A DNA stretch of 13,350 nucleotides from JAQIBY01 sp046546095 (GTDB taxonomy: Bacteria; Bacteroidota; Bacteroidia; Bacteroidales; ML635J-15): the NCBI GenBank assembly GCA_046546095.1, contig JBKGYK010000079.1, positions 1-13,350 of the forward strand. Direction: 5' to 3'. Shown one piece after another: positions 6,838 through 13,350 of the stretch. Position 1 is the first letter of the stretch. The number at the start of each line of letters is the position of its first letter. Below the pieces are notes generated by a model. That model was not told the origin of the DNA, searched no databases, and was given only the letters and a program-made list of their open reading frames with translations. The position numbers and the translations under genes are program-made.

Positions 6838-6871
6838 GGCCTGCATAATGAAGATATGCAGGTTTTTTTTT
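6838..6871 (+). terminator. Strong intrinsic terminator after the SOD pair
   Basis: CCTGCAT (6840-6846) and ATGCAGG (6856-6862) form a perfect 7-bp stem with a 9-nt loop, followed by nine T residues (6863-6871). It ends the SOD transcript 24 nt after its stop codon. Confidence 0.9.
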
Positions 6872-7065
6872 ATTTCTGCGATAATACGGCTCTGCTGAAA
6901 AAGAAAACAGGCAGGGCTGAAGTCCGTTTTGTAATATTCATTCTCACAAGCCGGGCTGAATGACGGGATTTAAGATGCATTTGCTCAACTCAGGGCTCTG
7001 TTCTCAGCGCCCAGGACTGAGGGTCAGATGGTTATGTCAAAGCACCAAGCAGATTTTAAGCCAAC

Positions 7066-10000
7066 CTAATATATTACCGTTACAATGCCTGTGTACGGCT
7101 CGCTACCGTTGTTCAGGTTGATGAGGTACATATAGCTACCTGCAGGAACATATTTGCCATTTTTGTTTCTGCCATCCCAGGGTTCGTCGCCGGGATGACC
7201 TTCGTACAGTTTTTGTCCCCAGCGGTTAAAGACTTTTATCACGTATTTATCGAACATTTCAATATTTTCAATAATCCACGTGTCGTTGTTATCGTCGGCA
7301 TTTGGAGTAAAGGCGTTGGGGATGCGCAGGCAGTCAACGGGGTTATCCATGAGAGTAATTGAATTCAATTTGTACTCACAGTCATTGGCATCCAGAACAC
7401 GGATATTATAACTTCCCTGCTCAAGATTTTCAATGTAAGGAAGCGAATAGGGAATATCCTCAACAAAATATCTGTAGGGTGGTGTTCCTCCCTCCACTTC
7501 CAGTGCAATATATCCATCACTGCTTCCGATGCAGGACGGGTCATCATATGTAAAATCCACTGACAAAGGCTGAGGCTGATTGATGCTTGCGATTGTATAC
7601 ATGGCACAAGCATGTGCATCGGTAACAGTCAGTTCATACACGCCTTCTCCCAGGCCATCAGCAATAGAATCACCTGTCACCTGATTTCCATCAGCAGACC
7701 ATGCAAAAGAATATGGTTTTGTCCCCCCGTGAGGTCTTGCAGTGAGTACTCCATCCGAAGCTTCGTAGCACGACACATTTTGAACATGAATATCAATATA
7801 CAATGAGGAAGCCGGTTCAAATACATAAACACTATCATTGTTCTGACAACCCTCATCATCAGTCAAGGTAAAACTGTACCAGCCGCCGTTCAAATCTTCG
7901 ATAGAAAGTCCGTTATGCCCGTTAGACCACAAGCATACAACAGGCTGAGCTCCACCGGAGATATTGAGTGAAACGGCACCATCTTCACTACCGTGGCATG
8001 TGACACTGTCAATCTCAGCATCATAAACTATGGGTTCAGGGTCTGTCAGAAGGTAGCTGTTTGTTCCGGTACATCCACGGTCATCTGTTACAGTAACCTG
8101 ATAATTATCCGGGGATAATCCACTGATTGGATTGTTTGTCAGGTTACCGGGATTCCACAGGTAAGTTTGTGGTTCGACACCCTCTCCACCGGCTGATAGA
8201 ATTCCGTCGGAATCACCATGGCATGATACAGGCTCGACAAGATCAATGCTTACATCAATATTTCCGCTGGTTTCCACTGTCATGGTACTGGTATTGCTGC
8301 AGCCATTGGAATCTTCAACTGTAATGCTGTAAGTACCGGCTGACACATCCGTTAAAACAGGAGCATTGACAGGTGAGCTATCCCATTGATACGTATATGA
8401 TCCACTGCCTCCGGATACAGATACACCGCATGAACCCGGTGCATTTGTCTGGCACTGCACATCGCTGACGCTTTCTGTCAAAACAATTTCATCAGGCTGT
8501 GTAATATTTTCACTGGCAATCGACTCGCAGCCATTATCATCGGTAACAGTAATGGTATAAGTACCTTCTGCCAATCCGGAAATTGAAGGGACATCATCAC
8601 CAGTATTCCAGCTCCAGATATAATCCCCGCTTAGCGTGCCACCGGTTGCGCTGGCGGTAAGGCTTCCGTCATCAGTGCCATAACAGGTAAGGTGCTGTAC
8701 ATCAGGAAATGAGACGATGAGTTCCGCAGGTTCACTGAGGGTGATGTCAGTGGAGTTTTCACATGCATATGCGTCCTGCACGCTTACAACATAGGTTCCG
8801 GCACTCAGATTTGAATATGTATTTCCGTTGCTCATATCCGGCCAGGTAAAAACCGGAGAATCAGCAGAGCTACTGACCTGTATGTTTCCATCGGAATCAC
8901 CAAAGCACAGCGGATCATTTGCACTTACTATGCTGATATCCGGTTCCGGATGGACTTCCACATCCATCTGATCTGTGGCTGTACATGTTCCTGTACTGTT
9001 TTGATAGGTAATGGTATGAGTACCCACACCGGCAAGAGCTGGATCAAATTCTCCGCTTGAAGCATCAGCGATTCCGTTTCCTGACCATGTTCCTCCTGCA
9101 GAGGCTGCGGTAAGAAAAACAGTGGAATCGTTGATACAATAATCAGCAGCAGAAGTAATTGTTGGATCCGGGGCATTTTCCACTGTGATACTTTCAGAGT
9201 CGATATCAGAGCATTCCCCGTTGATGATTTCATAGGTAATGAGGTAGTTTCCGGCACTTACTGCTCCCGGATCAAACGCACCAGTAGCAGGGTCGGTTAT
9301 TCCAGTTCCTGACCAGGTTCCCCCGTCGCTTGCAGCCGTGAGGGTTACCGGACTGTCGGATGTACAAAACGGGCCGGCGGGGTCGATGCTGGCATCAACT
9401 GCAGCATATACATGGAATGTTTCGGTATCATTGTCAATGCAAGCGCCCGAACCAATGACATAAGAAATTGTGATATCACCTGAGCCTGCAGCAGCGGGAT
9501 CAAATTCTCCGGTTGAAGCATCTACAATACCGGGGCCTGACCAGGTACCGCCGGCATCAGCAGCAGACATAAAGATAATTCCGTCTGAAGCACACATATC
9601 TGCCTGTGGGCTGATGGTTGCATCCAGGGCATCATCTACGTGGATAGTTACCGTATCGCTGTCAGCGCAGGGGCCGGGTAAAGTATAGGTTATTGCATGG
9701 TCTCCGGTTCCGGCAAGTGCGGGGTCAAATTCACCTGTGGTAGCATCGGTAATCCCTGTTCCTGACCAGGTTCCACCTGGATCAGCGGCGGTAAGGTTCA
9801 CTGATGAACCAGTAGAACAAAACGGACCTGCAGGTGAAATGGTGGGATCTCCACCAGTGTCAGTTACTACTGAGACAGAAGCACAGGATGTTGTATTGCA
9901 ATCGCCTTCATAGCGAAGGTAGTATGTTGTATTTCCAGAGGGAGTGACACTCAAATTGTTACCACTGCCAATCGCAGTTCCACCACAGGAAGCTTCGTAC

Positions 10001-12933
10001 CATTGGGCTGTAGCACCGGTGCCGGCAGTACCACCTGCAAAGCTAAGCACAACGGGATCACCGAGGCAGACCGTATCCGGTGAAACGGAGGCAGATGAAG
10101 GGGCTGTGGAGTTTGTTTTTACGGTTACGGTAACTGATGCACATGCGGTTGTATTGCAGCTGCCTTCGGCCCGCACGTAATAGGTTGTTGTGCTTGTTGG
10201 GGAAACAGATATACTTGTACCCGTACCCACGGATGTTCCACCGCAGGATCCGGTATACCATTCCCAGGAAGCTCCGGGTTCCAGACTGCCACCAATCACA
10301 GAAAGTGTTGAAGAAGAGCCCGGGCAAATGGCTGCTGGTGTTGCATCAGCGTCTGTTGGGGCAACAGACCCCGGATCAACGGTAAGTGTGACACTTTCAC
10401 ATACAGATGTAATACATGCATTATTATAGTTCACATAGTATGTTTCTGATGATGTCAATGTCTGTGACACTGTTAAAGGGTTTCCGGTGCCAAGAAGTGT
10501 TCCCCCGCAACTACCGGTATACCAATAAACATCACTGCTTGCCGGGGAGCCTCCGTAGGCTGTCAGCGTAATATCTGTTGGTGTTCCTGAGCAGACTTCA
10601 GCTGGACTGACTGATGCAGAATCCGGTCCTTCGGCGTTCAGGTAATGATGAAAGACAGCAGCTCCGGTACAGGATCCACCGTCAACATACTGATATCCGC
10701 CGCCGGCATTTGACAAGCCATTGAATTTTCCTGCCAGATACAGGTATACGCTATCGCTGGCGGGTTCACCGATATCAAAGCCGCTGTATCCGGAATATCC
10801 CCCGGAAAAACCGTAATAACTCAGCCACGCCATATAATCGTTATCCATAAGCTGAGCGAGCATAATGTTGGAAGATGTTCCTGCCATGGTCTGGTTATAA
10901 TAATCGGCATGAGTAACTGTTGACAGTCCTACAGGACTTTGCTGGCCGCATATCCACAAATTGCCATGTGAATCTTTTTTCAGTTTTTTCATACTTGTGT
11001 AATCGGGGCCTCCGAAAAAGGTTGAATAAACAACAGTTCCCGCGGTATTTACTTTAAAGAGATAGCCATCCTGTGTACCAGCCTCATTGTCGGTAATGTT
11101 TGTTCCATCATTGATTGTTCCGTCGTAATAAGTACATGCATCGCCCGGATCCACGACAGGAAAATCTGCGCTGTAGGTATGGCCTGTCATATACATATTG
11201 CCGTCTGAATCAAGTTCCGTATCGCCATTTGCAGCACCTATATTAATTTTATCAAATCCGGCACCACCAATATAGCCACCCCATGCAGGAACAGGTTGAT
11301 TGGATGCATCAAATTTCATATAGAACAAATCATTGGCTCCCTGATTGGTATATCCATCAGTAATCAATGCAGATTCAAAGGGGGTTGAAGAGCTCCACAT
11401 TTCATCACCTGCAATATAGAATTCGCCGGTATTTTGATCAATTGCGATATCACAAGCTCTTCCTGTGGATATATCTGCTGTGGCTCCTGGCAGCCATGTT
11501 GCCCAGGTCAATGCTCCGGCAGGAGAAAATTCCATAATAAAGCTGGTGGATGTAGTATTTCCGTTTAAGCTTCCCTGATATCCGGATCCGGAGGGGATTC
11601 CACTGGAATAGGTAGGATAACCTCCTGATTTACCCACCATCACAACATTATTACTGGCATCGAAATCAATATCAAAAACTTCGAGCTTAGCACCAATATC
11701 GAGATATGTAGCCCATTGTCTTGTATTATCCGGAAGAAATTTCAACAGGTAGCCGCGTGTACCTGAGCTCTGGGAATCGTCCCATCCCTGATAGAAGGCT
11801 CCTGTCCAGTTTTGCAAAGGGAAATCCCCGGAAGTCATGCTAAATTCTTTTTGACTTGTTCCTGCAATGAACAAATTATCATCCTGGTCAATACCCACAG
11901 CACCATTTACATCATCATCTCCTGAACCACCGTACAAACATGTCCACAAGAGCGCTCCGTTGGGTCCGAATTTAGAGATAATGATATCATTATTTCCTGT
12001 CACTGTACCATAGGTTATTGTTGTTCCGGCGCTATTGAGATAATCAGATACATCCTGAGCATCAGGGCTCCATTCCCAATCAACCACATAGTATTCTCCT
12101 GATGAATTGGAAACCATTTCGCCCCAGGTACCGTAACCATTGTATTCCAGAGAACTTGCCCAGAACAAACCCGGATCAATAATCAATTTTTGTTGCTCAT
12201 TATATTCAGCCACATCAAATTTCACACTACTTTCATCAAGAACATAACTTGTTTCAATATCACGCTCTCCAGAAAAAGATACAGGTGCTTTGTCCTTGAA
12301 AACAAAACTACCTGTGGTAAATTCCACTTGATTATCTTGATTTACATGTATGTCTTCAACACCTTTCCAGTTCAATTTTATTACAGACGGATCACCACCC
12401 GGGTGAACAACAAATTCATATTTTAGTACAGAATCATCCTGATAAAAGACCATATCAATATCCGGATAAATATTTTTGTACTTTACCTGATTAAAAGACT
12501 TAACCTCCAGTAAGCCATCAGGACAGTGGGGTAAATAAAAATCATGTTTAATTTTTGTATCTGTTTCACCACGGATGTCAATGTTTGTTTCTGCATTTTC
12601 AAAATACAGATCAAAACGATGCTGGCTTGTGACGGCTGCAAGTTTTTTTGCCAGATTATCATCCCCCCGTTCTTTTGCTTCCAGGGATTTCTCATTTTCT
12701 TCGTAATCAATTTCATGGGTAACAAAAACAACTCTGTCCTGCAGGAAATAAGCGTACACATTGTTATGAGTATAGTAATACTTCACTCCATCAAATCCCT
12801 TAATCTGGCCTTCATTTTCGATAAATGTTTGGGATTGGGATTTCTGTTCTTGTCCTGTTGCGATATTTGTCAGATAAGACAATGTGGTAAAAACGCAAAA
12901 CACGAGAAATACACGGGTATAACTTTTTTTCAT
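7066..12933 (-). CDS. Giant T9SS-secreted multidomain protein with SprB repeats and type B sorting domain
   Basis: This 1955-residue protein is probably a cell-surface or secreted adhesin-like protein. Residues 1-27 are a Sec signal peptide (after KKSYTR, cut near TG/Q). Residues 37-255 resemble the N-terminal domain found before SBBP repeats (FIENEGQ start, YPDIDMVFY, IDPGL end). Residues 257-765 are beta-propeller-like SBBP-type repeats (DNLFIAGTS, GNMYMTGHT, GNLWICG). Three Ig-like modules (772-1025), four GTWSG modules (1028-1330) and seven SprB-type modules (1337-1868) follow. Residues 1870-1955 form the type B sorting domain, with FTPNADDNNDTW, FNRWGQ and PWDGRNKNG, which directs export through the type IX system; the domain's own fate (cleavage or retention) is not visible. 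No catalytic domain was seen. The ATG at 12933 lacks a Shine-Dalgarno. The gene is convergent to the SOD pair and has its own promoter. Confidence 0.93.
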   Translation of the reverse strand: MKKSYTRVFLVFCVFTTLSYLTNIATGQEQKSQSQTFIENEGQIKGFDGVKYYYTHNNVYAYFLQDRVVFVTHEIDYEENEKSLEAKERGDDNLAKKLAAVTSQHRFDLYFENAETNIDIRGETDTKIKHDFYLPHCPDGLLEVKSFNQVKYKNIYPDIDMVFYQDDSVLKYEFVVHPGGDPSVIKLNWKGVEDIHVNQDNQVEFTTGSFVFKDKAPVSFSGERDIETSYVLDESSVKFDVAEYNEQQKLIIDPGLFWASSLEYNGYGTWGEMVSNSSGEYYVVDWEWSPDAQDVSDYLNSAGTTITYGTVTGNNDIIISKFGPNGALLWTCLYGGSGDDDVNGAVGIDQDDNLFIAGTSQKEFSMTSGDFPLQNWTGAFYQGWDDSQSSGTRGYLLKFLPDNTRQWATYLDIGAKLEVFDIDFDASNNVVMVGKSGGYPTYSSGIPSGSGYQGSLNGNTTSTSFIMEFSPAGALTWATWLPGATADISTGRACDIAIDQNTGEFYIAGDEMWSSSTPFESALITDGYTNQGANDLFYMKFDASNQPVPAWGGYIGGAGFDKINIGAANGDTELDSDGNMYMTGHTYSADFPVVDPGDACTYYDGTINDGTNITDNEAGTQDGYLFKVNTAGTVVYSTFFGGPDYTSMKKLKKDSHGNLWICGQQSPVGLSTVTHADYYNQTMAGTSSNIMLAQLMDNDYMAWLSYYGFSGGYSGYSGFDIGEPASDSVYLYLAGKFNGLSNAGGGYQYVDGGSCTGAAVFHHYLNAEGPDSASVSPAEVCSGTPTDITLTAYGGSPASSDVYWYTGSCGGTLLGTGNPLTVSQTLTSSETYYVNYNNACITSVCESVTLTVDPGSVAPTDADATPAAICPGSSSTLSVIGGSLEPGASWEWYTGSCGGTSVGTGTSISVSPTSTTTYYVRAEGSCNTTACASVTVTVKTNSTAPSSASVSPDTVCLGDPVVLSFAGGTAGTGATAQWYEASCGGTAIGSGNNLSVTPSGNTTYYLRYEGDCNTTSCASVSVVTDTGGDPTISPAGPFCSTGSSVNLTAADPGGTWSGTGITDATTGEFDPALAGTGDHAITYTLPGPCADSDTVTIHVDDALDATISPQADMCASDGIIFMSAADAGGTWSGPGIVDASTGEFDPAAAGSGDITISYVIGSGACIDNDTETFHVYAAVDASIDPAGPFCTSDSPVTLTAASDGGTWSGTGITDPATGAFDPGAVSAGNYLITYEIINGECSDIDSESITVENAPDPTITSAADYCINDSTVFLTAASAGGTWSGNGIADASSGEFDPALAGVGTHTITYQNSTGTCTATDQMDVEVHPEPDISIVSANDPLCFGDSDGNIQVSSSADSPVFTWPDMSNGNTYSNLSAGTYVVSVQDAYACENSTDITLSEPAELIVSFPDVQHLTCYGTDDGSLTASATGGTLSGDYIWSWNTGDDVPSISGLAEGTYTITVTDDNGCESIASENITQPDEIVLTESVSDVQCQTNAPGSCGVSVSGGSGSYTYQWDSSPVNAPVLTDVSAGTYSITVEDSNGCSNTSTMTVETSGNIDVSIDLVEPVSCHGDSDGILSAGGEGVEPQTYLWNPGNLTNNPISGLSPDNYQVTVTDDRGCTGTNSYLLTDPEPIVYDAEIDSVTCHGSEDGAVSLNISGGAQPVVCLWSNGHNGLSIEDLNGGWYSFTLTDDEGCQNNDSVYVFEPASSLYIDIHVQNVSCYEASDGVLTARPHGGTKPYSFAWSADGNQVTGDSIADGLGEGVYELTVTDAHACAMYTIASINQPQPLSVDFTYDDPSCIGSSDGYIALEVEGGTPPYRYFVEDIPYSLPYIENLEQGSYNIRVLDANDCEYKLNSITLMDNPVDCLRIPNAFTPNADDNNDTWIIENIEMFDKYVIKVFNRWGQKLYEGHPGDEPWDGRNKNGKYVPAGSYMYLINLNNGSEPYTGIVTVIY
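7330..8925 (-). repeat. Seven tandem SprB-type modules in the giant protein
   Basis: The modules cover residues 1337-1868, each about 72-80 residues. Each opens with a Cys followed by G-x-x-DG and closes with a second Cys after a D-x-x-G-like turn: 1343/1391, 1417/1469, 1494/1545, 1571/1621, 1646/1696, 1722/1776 and 1801/1852. The third (QCQTNAPGSC) has lost the standard opening motif. SprB repeats are known from gliding-motility adhesins; a disulfide in each module is inferred. Confidence 0.8.
8944..9852 (-). repeat. Four tandem GTWSG modules in the giant protein
   Basis: Residues 1028-1330 carry four copies of a 75-76-residue unit with GGTWSGxGI, then TGEFDP and a closing ITY strand. Each has two cysteines about 51 residues apart (1039/1089, 1114/1165, 1190/1241, 1266/1317). 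The regular period indicates duplication by recombination. Confidence 0.85.
9859..10620 (-). repeat. Three tandem four-cysteine Ig-like modules in the giant protein
   Basis: Residues 772-1025 hold three units of about 85 residues with the pattern C-x27-C-x29-C-x4-C (781/809/840/845, 870/897/926/931, 956/983/1012/1017). Shared blocks are SCGGT and TTYYxRxEGxCNTTxCASV. This resembles the Ig-like domains often found in Bacteroidota surface proteins. Confidence 0.8.
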
Positions 12934-12948
12934 AACACGGCTTTAGGA

Positions 12949-12996
12949 TTAAACATCAATCACTGTCTGAGACAAACAAAAAATGTTTGTAATCAT
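12949..12996 (-). other. Possible 15-codon leader ORF before the giant gene
   Basis: An ATG at 12996 opens a frame for MITNIFCLSQTVIDV that ends 15 nt before the giant gene's start. A purine-rich AGGAGGAGAG (13020-13011) precedes it, but 14 nt away, longer than usual, and probably at the transcription start itself. Translation is doubtful. Confidence 0.2.
12972..12990 (-). repeat. Perfect 7-bp hairpin in the leader of the giant gene
   Basis: ACAAACA (12972-12978) and TGTTTGT (12984-12990) flank a 5-nt loop, 39-57 nt before the start codon and downstream of the predicted promoter. It could affect translation or bind a regulator. Confidence 0.4.
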
Positions 12997-13020
12997 ACGA
13001 TCTAAAAACTCTCTCCTCCT

Positions 13021-13051
13021 CAAATTTAACACAAAAAGGGACATAATCAAA
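13021..13051 (-). promoter_or_regulatory. Bacteroidota-type promoter of the giant T9SS gene
   Basis: Reading the minus strand, TTTG (13051-13048) is followed after 19 bp by TAAATTTG (13028-13021), a full match to the Bacteroidota -33 TTTG and -7 TAnnTTTG consensus at the expected spacing. Transcription should begin near 13012-13016, giving a leader of about 80 nt to the ATG at 12933. Confidence 0.65.
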
Positions 13052-13094
13052 TGCCAAAAAACAAATAAATACCAGACATGCAAAATGAAATAGT

Positions 13095-13123
13095 AAAAAG
13101 GGGCTTACCATACGGCAAACCCC
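13095..13123 (-). terminator. Intrinsic terminator of the right-edge T9SS gene
   Basis: On the minus strand, GGGGTTTGCC (13123-13114) pairs with GGTAAGCCCC (13109-13100) over 10 bp with two G-U pairs and a 4-nt loop, followed by five T residues (13099-13095). It lies 25 nt after the stop codon at 13149 and about 45 bp before the next promoter, so the two T9SS genes are separate transcription units. Confidence 0.85.
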
Positions 13124-13148
13124 TCAATACATATATATGACAATCATT

Positions 13149-13350
13149 CTAATAAACAACAGTTACAACACCTGATTTTGGTTTGCTTCCATTGTTCAGG
13201 TTAATAATGTAAATATAGCTTCCCGTTGGTACTTTTTTACCATCTGTGGTTGTACCATCCCATGGTTCATCACCGGGTTGAGCTTCATAAAGCACCTGTC
13301 CCCAGCGATTGAATACCTGCACCTGATAATTCCTGAAAAGATCAAGGTTT
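13149..13350 (-). CDS. Partial T9SS type B sorting-domain protein (3' end only)
   Basis: The last 66 codons and TAG stop of a gene whose start lies beyond the right edge. The visible part is the end of a type B (gliding-motility-associated) C-terminal domain, with VFNRWGQVLYEAQPGDEPWDG and a closing GVVTVVY, which directs export through the type IX system. It matches the end of the neighbouring giant protein at 42 of 66 positions without gaps, so the two sorting domains are close relatives. The passenger part, and thus the function, cannot be seen. It runs in the same direction as the giant gene and ends at its own terminator. Confidence 0.9.
   Translation of the reverse strand, partial: NLDLFRNYQVQVFNRWGQVLYEAQPGDEPWDGTTTDGKKVPTGSYIYIINLNNGSKPKSGVVTVVY

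Noticed and set aside
8944..9852. Regular repeats considered as a CRISPR array
   Set aside because: The repeats are 225-228 bp protein-coding units in one continuous frame, with no short identical repeats or spacers.
12544..13005. 153-codon plus-strand open frame
   Set aside because: It is antisense to the signal peptide and N-terminal domain of the giant gene and covers its leader; no domain is visible.

Overview
The window looks like a chromosomal segment of a Bacteroidota bacterium, probably a Bacteroidales/Marinilabiliales-type marine or anaerobic lineage (the rank below phylum is inference). Reasons: two genes end in type B (gliding-motility-associated) C-terminal sorting domains of the type IX secretion system (T9SS); one upstream region carries a close match to the Bacteroidota promoter (TTTG, 19 bp, TAnnTTTG); most starts lack a Shine-Dalgarno sequence; and the genes encode lipoproteins typical of the phylum. 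No mobile element, CRISPR array, tRNA or rRNA was seen.

Layout, left to right. Positions 1-803 hold no convincing gene, only an 18-bp-stem hairpin at the left edge and several short palindromes. Positions 804-3682 (+) encode a two-subunit 2-oxoacid:ferredoxin oxidoreductase (korA-korB), closed by a hairpin terminator. Positions 3770-4954 (+) encode two related small lipoproteins that share a repeated acidic motif. Positions 4955-5360 are intergenic and contain a GC-rich nested palindrome plus a PerR-box-like palindrome next to the following start codon. Positions 5361-6813 (+) encode two tandem superoxide dismutases of manganese-type sequence, the first lipid-anchored and the second cytosolic, followed by a strong intrinsic terminator. 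Positions 7066-12933 (-) are one 1955-residue secreted multidomain protein. Its order is signal peptide, N-terminal domain, beta-propeller-like repeats, three Ig-like modules, four GTWSG modules, seven SprB-type modules and a T9SS type B domain. Positions 13149-13350 (-) are the 3' end of another T9SS type B gene running off the window.

Functionally, KorAB links 2-oxoglutarate oxidation (or its reductive reverse) to low-potential ferredoxin, an oxygen-sensitive reaction. The SOD pair would remove superoxide both in the cytoplasm and outside the inner membrane, and is consistent with an anaerobe or microaerophile that meets oxygen. The giant protein is most likely a surface-exposed or secreted adhesin-like protein. 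No wholly new system is evident. The items most worth a second look are the duplicated EF-hand-like lipoproteins, the lipoprotein/cytosolic SOD pair with its candidate operator, and the GC-rich intergenic palindrome.
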